Below are positions 1 to 10,000 of a stretch of 64,000 bases of DNA, piece after piece; within the stretch, counting starts at the first letter, position 1; each line of letters starts with the position of its first letter. Source of the stretch: Spirosoma montaniterrae. GTDB taxonomy: Bacteria; Bacteroidota; Bacteroidia; Cytophagales; Spirosomataceae. The position numbers and the translations under genes were made by a program. The stretch spans positions 434,001 through 498,000 of the forward strand of contig NZ_CP014263.1 in the NCBI RefSeq assembly GCF_001988955.1, in the 5' to 3' direction. The notes under the pieces are model-generated. The model was given only the letters and a program-made list of their open reading frames with translations, did not search any database and was not told the DNA's origin.

Positions 1-746
1 ATGAAGGTATAGACCTTTCCCAGAAACCCTTTAACGGCCCAGGTGCTGATGCGGTGGCGGTCGTTGCCGGTCCAGACCTTGTTGGCCAGCAGTTCGTCGG
101 CCCGGCGCAGGTCGGCAATGATGAAGTCCCAGGTCTGCCTGACGGTTGCCCGCTCCGTCCGCGTTTCGGTCAGGGTAGACGCAACGGTGGTAACCAAAGG
201 CATACCTAATTTGTCGCCCCCGGTCGTGCCCAGCAGCATATCTTCATTCCAGAAACCGGCCAGATAGTAATAAAACCAGGCGCGGAGGTAGCGGGTCTGC
301 CCCTCTATTTCGCGCAACCGGGTTTCATTTTCCGGGCGGGCAAACTGCCGCCGGAACTCTTCGATGCTAACTAACAGCGTGTTAGCCCGTTGAACGCCCC
401 GCCAGGCATCCCGCCAGGTTTCAGTCATAAATTCATTGTCGGGGCGGGTGTTGTTCTGGTTCATTTCATTCCAGAACTGAAACCCTACCCACGACTGGTC
501 CTGGGTGTGGTCGAAAGAGTTGGTATTCTTACCAAACATATTGTGCCCATACAGCCCAAATGCGTGGCGGTTGGCATACACGCCATTCAGCATCAGGTCA
601 AGATGAGCGACGGTGGTTGGGAAATTATCGGAAGTCAGACTGTTGGGGTCCTCTGTTTCCAGAAAATCTTCCCGGCAGGCCAGCAGGCCAAAAGCCAGAC
701 CAAGTGCTGTCAGGCAACAAATCAGGTAGTTTCGCATGATTTTCAT
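1..746 (-). CDS. SusD/RagB-family outer-membrane lipoprotein (3' part outside window)
   Basis: The minus-strand frame is open from an ATG at 746 down to the window edge, so only about the first 248 residues are visible. It starts MKIMRNYLICCLTALGLAFG and has a lipobox ending in Cys (LLACRED), so it should be a surface lipoprotein. The following ETEDPNSLTSDNFPTT stretch, the NTLLVSIEEF region and the LRAWFYYYL helix are typical of the TPR-like N-terminal half of SusD proteins. It lies 24 bp after the SusC-like gene, which is the usual SusC-SusD order, so it should be the glycan-binding lid of that transporter. The ligand cannot be read from the sequence. Confidence 0.9.
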   Translation of the reverse strand, partial: MKIMRNYLICCLTALGLAFGLLACREDFLETEDPNSLTSDNFPTTVAHLDLMLNGVYANRHAFGLYGHNMFGKNTNSFDHTQDQSWVGFQFWNEMNQNNTRPDNEFMTETWRDAWRGVQRANTLLVSIEEFRRQFARPENETRLREIEGQTRYLRAWFYYYLAGFWNEDMLLGTTGGDKLGMPLVTTVASTLTETRTERATVRQTWDFIIADLRRADELLANKVWTGNDRHRISTWAVKGFLGKVYTF

Positions 747-770
747 TGGAACGATACGTTTAAGTCAGTT

Positions 771-3700
771 TCAGAACGACATATCCAGGCCGAGTGCAAA
801 CATTTGGGTGCGTGGGAATGTGCCGAAGCTATCGATGCCCCGCGAGGTGGCGGCACCTGCTCCGTTCCGGGTAGCCAACGACGAAATTTCGGGGTCAAGG
901 CCAGAATAACGCGTAATCGTAAACAGGTTCTGCGCCATCAAATAAACGCGGGCCGACCCAATTCGGGCTTTGCTGAGGAGCGTCTGGGGCAGGTTATAGC
1001 CAACCTGGAGATTGGTGAGCCGCAGAAAGCCGCCCGGCTCCACAAAGTGGCTCGATACGTTGCCGTAGTTGCTGTTTGGGTCGCGGACATACACGCGCTG
1101 CCCCTGTGCATTGGTAACAAACGTGCCGGTACGGGGCTTGTCGGTCAGTCCGTTGGTGCCGAAAAATGAAGTCTCGAAAATGTTGGCCGTGGTGTTATTG
1201 TCGCCTACGAAGAAATCGGTGTACGAACGAACGCCGTTGTATATGTCTACGCCCGCCACCCCTGTAAAGACGGCATTAAGATCGAACTGCTTCCATTGCA
1301 GCCCCGTCGTAAGCCCGTAAATAGCTGCCGGCCAGGGGTTGCCGATGAAGGTGCGGTCGTCGAGCGTAATGCGCCCGTCGTTGTTCAGGTCGCGGAAAAT
1401 CAGGTCGCCGGCTCCGGCTCCGGTTTGCGTAACGCCCCGCTCCGTCACGGCGGCATCGGTGGCGAAAATACCATCGACAACGTAGCCGAAGAACTGCCCG
1501 AAGGGTTGCCCAACGGCGGTTCGGGCTACGCTCGTGCGCCACACGTCGCCAGGCCGCCCTTCGTCGAATGGCGTGTTGCGAACGCCATCGAGGTTAAGCA
1601 CCCGGTTTCTGTTAAAGGCTACGTTGCCACCGATGGCATACGATAAATTACCTTTGCGCCCCCGGTAATCGGCAGCCAGTTCAAGCCCTCTGTTCTGCAC
1701 GCTGCCCACGTTCACGAAGGTGATGTTGCTCAGGCCCGCCGAAAACGGCGTCGGAACCCGATAGAGTACGTCTTCGCTGCGTCGGTTATACCAGTCAACG
1801 GTAATGTTCAGCCGGTTGTTGAGCAAGCCAATGTCCATACCGATGTCGGTCTGCCGAACGGTTTCCCACTGTAGTTCGGTATTGGCTAAGGTGAGTGTGC
1901 GTCCAAATCCCTGCACGCGGCTACCGTCGGGCAGGCCGGTAATGTTCTGAAAACTAAACTGTTCGAGAAACTGAAACGGGTCAACATTGGCAATGCCGAG
2001 CACGCCGTATCCGCCCCGGAGCTTCAGATTCGAGAGGAACGACACATTTTTCAGGAAGTTCTCTTCGCTGATTTTCCAGCCTGCCGAAAAGCCCGGAAAC
2101 ACGCCCCATTTCCGGGCCGTCTCGAACCGGTCGGTGCCATCGCGACGCACGTTGACTGTCAAAAAGTATTTTCCGGCATAATTGTAGTTCAGGCGACCAA
2201 ACTGAGACAACAACCGACGGAATGGAAACCGGTTAAAGCCGTTGGTGATGAGCCGGTTGTTGGGATCGCTGCTGAGCAGAAACGAACTGGCCACCGGCAC
2301 CGTAAACCCGTTGGCCGTTCCGTCGAGCCGTGAGCCATCTTCGCGATAGGCTTCGTAGCCCACCATAGCCTTGATGTCGTGCCGCCCGAAGGTGCGCCCG
2401 TAGGTGAGCGTGAAGTTGGCCGTATAGTTTTCCTGATTGAACATGCTCTGAGAGAGCGTAGCGTTCGGATTGCGCAGCGTTCCGTAGCTGAACGCTTCCT
2501 GGAAATTCTGAAAGCGGTTGTTAATCAGCGAAGCACCAAGCGTAGTGCGAAGGTTAAGACCGGAAACGATTTCCCAGTCGGCGAAGATATTGCCCTCGAT
2601 GGCCGAGCGGACGTCGCTAATACGCTGGCTGAGGTTTGCGCCTACGGGGTTGGCTCCTTCGTAAAAACCGCCGGGGGTACGGCCCCAGCCTCCCAGTTCG
2701 TTGGCCGGGTCGAACACCGGCATCAGGGGCGTTGAGCGGAATGGGATGCCCCCACCCGTGTTTCGGAAGTTACCCCGCCACATGTAAAGGCTCTGCCCAA
2801 CTTTAAACTTCTGCGAAAGCTGATAGTCGGAGTTGATTCGGAGGTTCAGCCGCTCGGCAAACGTGTTGATGACCACACCGTCTTCCCGCTGATAGTTGGC
2901 CGATACAAAGTAGTTAGACCGCTCGCCACCGCCGGTAATCGACAGCGAATGGTTCTGCTCAGCCCCGGTGCGATACAACTCATTGATCCAGTCGGTATCA
3001 GGCTGTTGATTCAGCGGGCCAGCCGAGGCCACGCTAAAGCCGAAGTTCTCGCGGGCCAGCGCGTACTGGTCGCGTCGTAGCAGCGAAAACATGTTGGTAG
3101 CCTGCCGGATACCATACCACGAACTTAGGTTGACTACAGGCCGGTTGGCTTTGTTGCCGCGTTTAGTGGTTATCAGAATCACCCCTCCGGCAGCATCGAC
3201 CCCGTAGATGGCGGCTGCCGAAGCATCTTTGAGTACCTCGATGGATTCGATGTCCTGTACGTTGAAGTTAAACCCGGTTCCTGAAATCCGCATCCCGTCG
3301 ACAATGTACAGCGGTGGCATTCCGTTGATGGAACCGGGACCGCGAATCAGGATGTCGGCCCCGGCCCCCGGTGCTCCAGACCCTTTCGTGACCTGTACGC
3401 CCGCCAGTCGGCCCTGCAATGCTTCGTTGACACTCCGCACGGGCATATTTTTGATGTCTTCGCCCCGCACCGACGCTACCGAACCGGTTACGTCGGACCG
3501 TTTCTGGGTGCCGTAGCCTACCACCACAACCTCCTCAAGGCTTTTGGGGTCGGCCTGCATCTGCACGTTGATGGTGGTTTGCCCGTTAATGGCAACCTCC
3601 TGGGTCAGCAGCCCAACAAACGAGAATACCAGTGCCCGGGCCTGCTCCGGCACGCTGAGCGTGTATTCTCCACGGGCGTTGGTGACGGTGCCGATGGTGG

Positions 3701-4214
3701 TGCCTTTTACCACCACGTTCACCCCCGGAACACCCTCCTTGTTTTCAACAGACGTTACCCGGCCCGTTATCTGTATATCCCGAAACGGAACGACTTCCGG
3801 TTGTGTATTTGGCGCACTGGCTTCGTTCGTCGGAATCTGTGAACTACTGCCCTGTTTATAACTCAACACAACGGTCCGGTCGATCAGGCGATAGGAGACA
3901 CCCACTGGCCGGAACAGCGTTTCCAGTACCGATACCAGCCGTTCATCGCTGACTTTCAGCGTTATTTTGCGGGTGGCCTGAATAAGCTGAGGGCTGTACA
4001 TGAATTTTACATCGGCCTCCCGCTCAATTTGGTGCAGGACGTATTTTATGTCTCGATTCTCGATTTGCAGCGTTAGGCGCGTGTTGAGAATGTCCTGAGC
4101 CATGGAATCTTTTGCCGAAGACAAACTACAGAAAGCTAACGCGAACAGCGTTTGCAGTAGAGAAATCTGGATGTATCTCCAGAGCGGAACCGGAATTCTC
4201 ATGTACGTTTGCAT
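771..4214 (-). CDS. SusC-like TonB-dependent receptor with STN domain
   Basis: The 1147-residue outer-membrane transporter has these parts in order: a signal peptide ending near residue 40 (SMAQ), an STN (secretin/TonB N-terminal) signalling domain at about 47-100, a carboxypeptidase-regulatory-like domain at about 145-230, a plug starting at EEVVVVGYGTQKRSDVTG (about 235-345) and a C-terminal beta-barrel ending in a hydrophobic/aromatic residue pattern (ALGLDMSF). The STN domain is the part that contacts FecR-type anti-sigma factors, and the FecR and sigma genes lie directly upstream in the same direction, so this receptor probably senses and imports its own inducer. The substrate is unknown. 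It forms a pair with the downstream SusD. Confidence 0.95.
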   Translation of the reverse strand: MQTYMRIPVPLWRYIQISLLQTLFALAFCSLSSAKDSMAQDILNTRLTLQIENRDIKYVLHQIEREADVKFMYSPQLIQATRKITLKVSDERLVSVLETLFRPVGVSYRLIDRTVVLSYKQGSSSQIPTNEASAPNTQPEVVPFRDIQITGRVTSVENKEGVPGVNVVVKGTTIGTVTNARGEYTLSVPEQARALVFSFVGLLTQEVAINGQTTINVQMQADPKSLEEVVVVGYGTQKRSDVTGSVASVRGEDIKNMPVRSVNEALQGRLAGVQVTKGSGAPGAGADILIRGPGSINGMPPLYIVDGMRISGTGFNFNVQDIESIEVLKDASAAAIYGVDAAGGVILITTKRGNKANRPVVNLSSWYGIRQATNMFSLLRRDQYALARENFGFSVASAGPLNQQPDTDWINELYRTGAEQNHSLSITGGGERSNYFVSANYQREDGVVINTFAERLNLRINSDYQLSQKFKVGQSLYMWRGNFRNTGGGIPFRSTPLMPVFDPANELGGWGRTPGGFYEGANPVGANLSQRISDVRSAIEGNIFADWEIVSGLNLRTTLGASLINNRFQNFQEAFSYGTLRNPNATLSQSMFNQENYTANFTLTYGRTFGRHDIKAMVGYEAYREDGSRLDGTANGFTVPVASSFLLSSDPNNRLITNGFNRFPFRRLLSQFGRLNYNYAGKYFLTVNVRRDGTDRFETARKWGVFPGFSAGWKISEENFLKNVSFLSNLKLRGGYGVLGIANVDPFQFLEQFSFQNITGLPDGSRVQGFGRTLTLANTELQWETVRQTDIGMDIGLLNNRLNITVDWYNRRSEDVLYRVPTPFSAGLSNITFVNVGSVQNRGLELAADYRGRKGNLSYAIGGNVAFNRNRVLNLDGVRNTPFDEGRPGDVWRTSVARTAVGQPFGQFFGYVVDGIFATDAAVTERGVTQTGAGAGDLIFRDLNNDGRITLDDRTFIGNPWPAAIYGLTTGLQWKQFDLNAVFTGVAGVDIYNGVRSYTDFFVGDNNTTANIFETSFFGTNGLTDKPRTGTFVTNAQGQRVYVRDPNSNYGNVSSHFVEPGGFLRLTNLQVGYNLPQTLLSKARIGSARVYLMAQNLFTITRYSGLDPEISSLATRNGAGAATSRGIDSFGTFPRTQMFALGLDMSF

Positions 4215-4320
4215 AGTAGTGATAGAACATGTTTGAAAAGAGGAAACTGGTTTGCGTGTTATGCCGGTACGTATGCGTTTGGGTTAAAAATGATTGAGGA
4301 ATAATCTGGAGGTAAGTGCG

Positions 4321-5421
4321 TTAGTGGCAGACGACGCCCGAAAGCACAACCTGCCCATCAATGACCTGATAGCTGGCGTTGAGAGCCTCACAAATCAAAT
4401 CGAGCGAGGTATAGAGTGATTGCTGCGAAAGAGTAGCTGTCAGCGTACAGGACGAAGCCGATACCTCGTCGTACACGATTGTGATGCCGTACATTGTTTC
4501 TAATCGACGGAACACCTCCCGCACGGGTGTTTCATCGAAATGAAGGGCCTGCTCCTGCTGGGGCAGTCGAAGCACAATAGGATTTTCTACCAGCGTTTTG
4601 GTTAGCTCCTCGCGGTTGTTCTCATAAACCGCTGCCTGATTCGGCAAGAGCACCATCGGGTCGCGACGACCGGCTGCCCGTGGCGACACCGACACTTTTC
4701 CGTCAAGCACCGATACAACAGTCGACAGGCGACTCTCCGAAACCCGGAAGCGGGTGCCTAACACTTTGGTCACCAACCGGTTGGCGTATACATAGAAAGG
4801 CTGGTGGGCTGCGTGTGCCACGTCAAAGAACCCTTCCCCGTTCAGGTAAACCGTTCGGTTTCCGGTGCCAAAGCGGGCCGGTAATCGCAAACGACTACCG
4901 GGTGAGAGCACCACCATCGACCCATCACTCAGGCGGTAGCGTTTGGGGGTCTTTCCGTCGTTTCGGTAAGTTTGGAGCGGCTGGGTTGTCTGTTCAATGG
5001 ATTTGGTCAGGCTGTCGGCCTGTAGTGGCTCCTGCGGCTTGCTGATAAACCAGTAACCAATTCCTGCCAGCAGAGCTATCGAAGCTGCCGCTGCCAGCGG
5101 CCACAGCCGCCATACGCCGGAGGGCCACAGCGGTCGGGTCTGCTCGTGTTCGGCAGCATCTGCGTAAGCGGTCGTCTGAATACGTTGCCAGAGTTCTTCA
5201 ACCTTATTCTCTGGCAGGCGCACCAGCGCGTATTGCCTTCGCCCGGCAGCCAGCGTTCGAATAATATAGACAGCTTCTTCCCACATGGGGCGGCACTGCG
5301 GATGACTCACCAGCCAGTCGGTCCAGAACTGTTCCGACTCGGCGGAGGGGTTCTGGCAGCTTTCCAGAAAGTAATCGTCCGTAACGAGTTCGGCCAGAGA
5401 ATAAGTTTCGTATGCGGGCAT
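4321..5421 (-). CDS. FecR-family anti-sigma factor
   Basis: This 366-residue inner-membrane protein has a cytoplasmic N-terminal part of about 105 residues that would hold the sigma factor, one transmembrane helix (LWPLAAAASIALLAGIGYW, about 107-127), a periplasmic FecR domain (RYRLSDGSMVVLSPGSRLRL through the VLGTRFRVSE and VLDGKVSV strands, about 165-265) and a C-terminal DUF4974-like domain (FDETPVREVFRRLETMYGI, about 290-360) that resembles the STN fold. It sits between the ECF sigma gene (64 bp upstream) and the STN-containing SusC gene. Family knowledge says FecR proteins relay receptor occupancy to the sigma factor. Confidence 0.94.
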   Translation of the reverse strand: MPAYETYSLAELVTDDYFLESCQNPSAESEQFWTDWLVSHPQCRPMWEEAVYIIRTLAAGRRQYALVRLPENKVEELWQRIQTTAYADAAEHEQTRPLWPSGVWRLWPLAAAASIALLAGIGYWFISKPQEPLQADSLTKSIEQTTQPLQTYRNDGKTPKRYRLSDGSMVVLSPGSRLRLPARFGTGNRTVYLNGEGFFDVAHAAHQPFYVYANRLVTKVLGTRFRVSESRLSTVVSVLDGKVSVSPRAAGRRDPMVLLPNQAAVYENNREELTKTLVENPIVLRLPQQEQALHFDETPVREVFRRLETMYGITIVYDEVSASSCTLTATLSQQSLYTSLDLICEALNASYQVIDGQVVLSGVVCH

Positions 5422-5485
5422 ATAGATAACTGTATACCCGGAAATACGCGGAGTCGGTTTTGGTACTCAGTGTTTTGAAAAAAAA

Positions 5486-6073
5486 TCAATAAGACCCAAA
5501 AAACAGCATCAGCAGACTGGCTGCCGTCTGACAGAAGGCTTTGCGCAGCGTATCGATGGCGCGGAAAAGTAGATTTTTAGCCGATTGAGGCTGAATGTTC
5601 AGCAGGTCAGCAATTTGTTGGTGAGAAAGGTTTTCGTAGAACCGAAGCCGGACAATCTCCTGCTGACGGGGAGGGAGTTCGCGCAGACAATCTGACACTT
5701 TCGTCTGCTGCCGTAAGGCTTCTTCATCCTGTTCAGTTGATAGTGAGGCCGGGTCAATGAGTAAGGTCGATAAAGAAATTTCCTGCATCCGGCCAGCCGT
5801 GTCAATCAGACGAATGAGCCGGTTTTTAAGTGCCTTCAGTAAGTAGAATTTTACATTGTCGGTATAAGAAATGCGGTCGCGTTTGTGCCACACCTCCGTA
5901 AAAACATCGTGTATAGCATCCAGAACGGCATCTTCGTCGGCCCAAATACTCAGGCCATATCGATAAAGTGAATGAACATGGGTACGGTAGATATGCTCAA
6001 AAGCAGCCGAATCACCCTGTTTAAGGGCAATCCAGCATTCGTCAGGTTGACCTGAGTATTCGCCTTTTGGCAT
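5486..6073 (-). CDS. ECF RNA polymerase sigma-70 factor
   Basis: A 195-residue sigma factor of the Bacteroidota SusC/FecR-linked type. Region 2 is at about 25-95 (FEHIYRTHVHSLYRYGLSI, then the aspartate-rich EDAVLDAIHDVFTEVW segment), and region 4 at about 130-185 (LRELPPRQQEIVRLRFYENL with the HTH SHQQIADLLNI). It is first in a minus-strand unit sigma-FecR-SusC-SusD and would direct transcription of that unit. A 6-4-6 inverted repeat lies just upstream of the ATG. Nothing in the sequence gives its regulon beyond the neighbouring genes. Confidence 0.94.
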   Translation of the reverse strand: MPKGEYSGQPDECWIALKQGDSAAFEHIYRTHVHSLYRYGLSIWADEDAVLDAIHDVFTEVWHKRDRISYTDNVKFYLLKALKNRLIRLIDTAGRMQEISLSTLLIDPASLSTEQDEEALRQQTKVSDCLRELPPRQQEIVRLRFYENLSHQQIADLLNIQPQSAKNLLFRAIDTLRKAFCQTAASLLMLFFGSY

Positions 6074-6088
6074 TTTTCTTATAAATAA

Positions 6089-6104
6089 TAGTCAATTCTG
6101 ACTA
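6089..6104. promoter_or_regulatory. Perfect inverted repeat upstream of ECF sigma gene
   Basis: The sequence TAGTCA-ATTC-TGACTA forms a perfect 6-bp inverted repeat 15 bp upstream of the sigma factor start codon. It might be an operator or a small hairpin in the 5' leader. The arm length is short enough to occur by chance, so this is a weak call. Confidence 0.25.
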
Positions 6105-6173
6105 ACGCGCTGGACGCGGAATTGTTTCGTTTAGAATCATTTGCTGGTTCAGTTAATTTTAATTAGGACGATC

Positions 6174-7085
6174 TCAGGCTACGTCGATGGCCCGGTAGGC
6201 TTGCAGCGCGGCCATTGCACCCGCTTTTCCAGGCTTGCTTAGCCCATGTTCCATGCCCACAAAACCTCGGTAGCCTTTGTTATACACGTGCTTCATCACG
6301 TTCGGGTAGTTGATTTCGCCGGAGGTTGGTTCGTTACGACCCGGTGTGTCACCTATCTGGATATATCCGATTTCGTCCCAGGCATAGTCGAGGGTGGCTA
6401 ACAAATGGCCTTCCTGCACCTGCACGTGGTAGAAATCGAACAATACTTTTACCTGCGGGCGACCCACGGCTTTGGCGAGGGCATAAGCCTGCGGAATGGT
6501 ATGCAAAAACATATTGGGGTGATCGACTCGGTGATTCATCGATTCCATGACCATCACAAGACCGTGCGGTTCGTAGATGTCGGCAATGCGCTTGAGCAGA
6601 TCAATGGCGTTGGCCATCTGAAAATCCCAGGGCAATCGCATATCCGATACGCCCAACACGTTATGAATCAGCTTCGTATTCATCCGTTTGGCAATATCGA
6701 CCGATGCCCGTATGTCGGCCAGAACGGCGTTGCGGAGGCTTGCATCGCGCCCGGCAAATGTGATGTCCTTGAAGGTCATCGTACCCACGAACTGCCCAAA
6801 TTCCATGCCTAACTGCTGCACGGTTTTGCTGATGCGTTCCTGTTCGGCCACCGATTTAAATTTGAGACCTGTGTTTTCCCAGGCCCGGAAACCCTGCTCG
6901 TGCCCCCACCTGATTTCGTCGACGGGGTCGGTGGGGGCAAGTCCTTTAAAAATTCCGAACTCAGGTGAGAATTTGACGTTGAAGGGGGAGCCTTTCGGCA
7001 TGGCTGTCGCGTCGGGCGCGGTGAAGCCACCCAGAACGGTGGCCCCGGCGAAGAGACTGTTTTGAACGAATGAACGGCGGTGCAT
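6174..7085 (-). CDS. Tat-type exported sugar isomerase of the hydroxypyruvate isomerase family
   Basis: A 303-residue TIM-barrel enzyme of the xylose-isomerase-like (AP endonuclease 2) superfamily. The N-terminus MHRRSFVQNSLFAGATVLGG is a Tat-like signal. Conserved metal-site and substrate segments are visible: MVMESMNHRVDHPN, VKVLFDFYHVQ, IQIGDTPGRNEPTSGEINY and FVGMEHG, which are characteristic of hydroxypyruvate isomerase (Hyi) relatives. Export suggests it acts on a periplasmic sugar derivative rather than on hydroxypyruvate; related proteins act with Gfo/Idh oxidoreductases in keto-sugar chemistry. It starts 13 bp after the large heme protein gene, so the two are probably co-transcribed. 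Confidence 0.85.
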   Translation of the reverse strand: MHRRSFVQNSLFAGATVLGGFTAPDATAMPKGSPFNVKFSPEFGIFKGLAPTDPVDEIRWGHEQGFRAWENTGLKFKSVAEQERISKTVQQLGMEFGQFVGTMTFKDITFAGRDASLRNAVLADIRASVDIAKRMNTKLIHNVLGVSDMRLPWDFQMANAIDLLKRIADIYEPHGLVMVMESMNHRVDHPNMFLHTIPQAYALAKAVGRPQVKVLFDFYHVQVQEGHLLATLDYAWDEIGYIQIGDTPGRNEPTSGEINYPNVMKHVYNKGYRGFVGMEHGLSKPGKAGAMAALQAYRAIDVA

Positions 7086-7098
7086 ACTGGTGAACGAG

Positions 7099-10000
7099 TT
7101 ACCGTAGAATAGCCTGATCGGTTTCGGGGTCTTGATCCTGACCCAACAGAAACGCCATCAGGTCAGCCATTTCCTGCTGGGTAAGTAACTGATCCAATCC
7201 CTGCGGCATCATCGACGTGTTTTGCAACTCCATCGACAGCATGTCTGACCGGGCAATGCGTACCGACGAGGTCTGCGCCGTTCCCAGCACAATGACCGTT
7301 GGCGTTTGTTCCTGAATGATGCCCGTATGCTCACCTGTTCTGGTTTTTATACGGTACGTTTCGTATTCCCGAACAAAGCTAACATTCGGATACACAATGG
7401 CTTCCAGTAAATCATGCGCCGAACGGTCGCGTTGAATCGACGTTAAGTCGGGTCCTAATTTGCCGCCTTCGCCCCGTATCTGATGGCAGGTCGAGCAGAT
7501 GGCTTTGCCGTAGAACAGCGTGCGCCCCCGCTCCATGTCGCCGTCGGCAATCCGATTTTCCATTGCTTTCAACCGCTCTAACCGCCCGGCCTGAACGCGC
7601 CGTAGGTTAGCCATCAGCCGGTCGGTCTGTGGTTTGATTTCCGGCGGGTAGTCAGCGAAAATAGCGTTGAGATTTTCTTCCGAAAAACTATCTAAACTTG
7701 GGGAGTCGGCAAGGGTATTGGCCAGTGCAACACCGATAGGAGCTGCGTGAGCACCTTTAAACATGGGCACGATACGGGGCAGACTAAACGCATCGGCTTT
7801 GGGTAAATACTCCTGCGCGATTTTCAGCAAGTGAGCATCGGTTAATTTACCCTGAGCCAGCACTGTAGCGGCCTGTTGCCGGATGGGCGCATCGGCCCCG
7901 GCGGTCAACTGCCCGTATAAGTACGTAAAATGGCCGTCGCTGAATGCCGGTTGGGTCTTGAGCAAGGTTGCCACCGCGCCCATCCGTAGCGACGCTGGAT
8001 TCTGCGCATCGTCGGCCACCTGCCGGAGTTGTCCTGTCAGCGCGGTCAGGCTTCGTAAGCTCGCTACTTCCAGCGCGCGGGCCTGCGTAGCCGGTTGATT
8101 GGGTACTACGAGTTGCTGCCCGATACGCTCGACCCAAAGGGCAGGCAGTTTTTCGCCCGGAAAGCGGGCCATTGTGGTTAATATGAACAACTTACGGGCA
8201 GGTGGGGCCGTTTGCAGTTGATCGGCCATGAATTGCTGCATCGTGGTATTGCCACTGAAGGCAACCAGCATATCGCCAAACAACTGCTCCTCATCGGGGG
8301 TAAGGGCCGCGCCAGCAAAGCGAGTTTTTAAAAAAGCGGCCATCTCCCCTGCCCAGGCTGGATGATGCGATGCAACCCAGAGCGCAGTACGCTGGAGGGT
8401 TTTGTTTGGGCTGTTGAGGAACGCCGTGATCTGATTGGCCCGCAACGGCGAAGGGCGCATTTGGTCGAGCGCAATCAGGGCGGCTTCCTGCACCAACGGC
8501 GAGGGTGGTCCGACGTTTCGCGGTCCGACGTTTCGGTTTGTCAAGGCCGCTTCAAGGAGTTTTGGCTGGTTCAGCGTGATGAGCGAATAGATGAGCGCGT
8601 GCCGAACAAAGCGATCTTCGGTTTTGCCCGTAGCGGCCAGTAACGCCGGAACCGCCTTGCTGTCGGCCAACTGACCCAATGCCGTTGCAGCCTGCCGACG
8701 GCTTGCCAGATCGCCTTTGGCGACCATTGCCAGCAATTGGGGCATGGCTTCGGCATCTTTTGCTAACCCTACCGACCGGGCAGCCGCCACCCGAACCTGC
8801 ACGTCGGCATCGGACAGCGCAGCCCGAACACCCGCCAGAGCCGGTGGCGTACCAATGCGGTAGAGGGCGAAAACCGCTTTAGTGCGGGCATCCACCCGTT
8901 TCGACTGGCGCAAAACGGCGATGAGGGGAGCAACGGCGGCATTGCCTGCGTCGACCAATCGCTCAATAGCCCGGTCGCAAACCGTTGGTCGTGAGTCGGT
9001 TAAATAGCTCGCGGCTTTATTGGGCGAGAGGGTAGTCCACACAATCTGATTGCCGTAAGGGTCGGCTGTTTTGGGCGCATCTTTCCGGCGAACCCGGTAG
9101 ATGCTGCCGGGCAACTCGGCTTTGGAAACCTGCGAGAGCGGGCAACCCTGAATAAACCAACCGCCCGTTTCAACGACCAGCAAACTCCCATCGGCATCTT
9201 CGAGTACGTCGGTGGGGTGAAAATCTTCGTCTTTGGTCGAGAAAAATACCTCGTCTTCGGTACGAAACGACGCCCCTTCCCGAATCAGTTTGTGCCGTAA
9301 CACCCGGTGCGTATTGAACTGCGCACTGAACAGATTATCCTTAAAATCGGCCCCAAACGCCGTGTGCCGATACCGCCCGATACCCGACGGAGCCACCCGC
9401 GAATACCTGGAAACGACCGGCATTAGCTCGCCCGTGCGGACTAAACTATCGCGGGTAATGTTGTTATTGGGTTTGGGATACACGCCCCCTTCGGTCCAGT
9501 ACACGAGCGCGTCGCGTTGACCGGCCTGCGGGTCGGTGAAGTAGGTTTCGGTGCCGATGGGTTCAGCCGCTTCGGTAAACGTCAGTTCGACGGGGTTGTT
9601 CATGCCACCCGCCGAAATCCACTCCAGCCGCGAACCGTCGGGACGCACCCGCCAGATGCGGGCGGTGCCACCTTTGAGCCGTTGGCCTTCCTGCGTGGTC
9701 ACGTCGAAACCCATGATGGCACTGGTCATGTGGAGCCAGCCGTCTGGCCCCATAAACGGCCCAATCAGGCTATTGGCGTTCACGTTGAGGGTCCAGCCGG
9801 TGAGCAGCACCTCGCGCTTATCGGCCACACCATCGTTATTGGTGTCGGTAAATTTGATGAGGTCGGGGGCCGACGTGGCGTATAAACTGCCTTTGTAGAA
9901 TACGCCACCCTGCGGAAAGCCCACGTTATCGGCGTAGATAGTGCTTTTGTCGTATTTGCCGTCGCCGTTGGTGTCGGTAAGCAGCTTGATCCGAAACTGT

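Noticed and set aside
4263..4277. GCCGGTACGTATGCG before the first SusC gene, similar to the palindrome
   Set aside because: Several mismatches in both arms, and this unit has its own sigma/FecR control.
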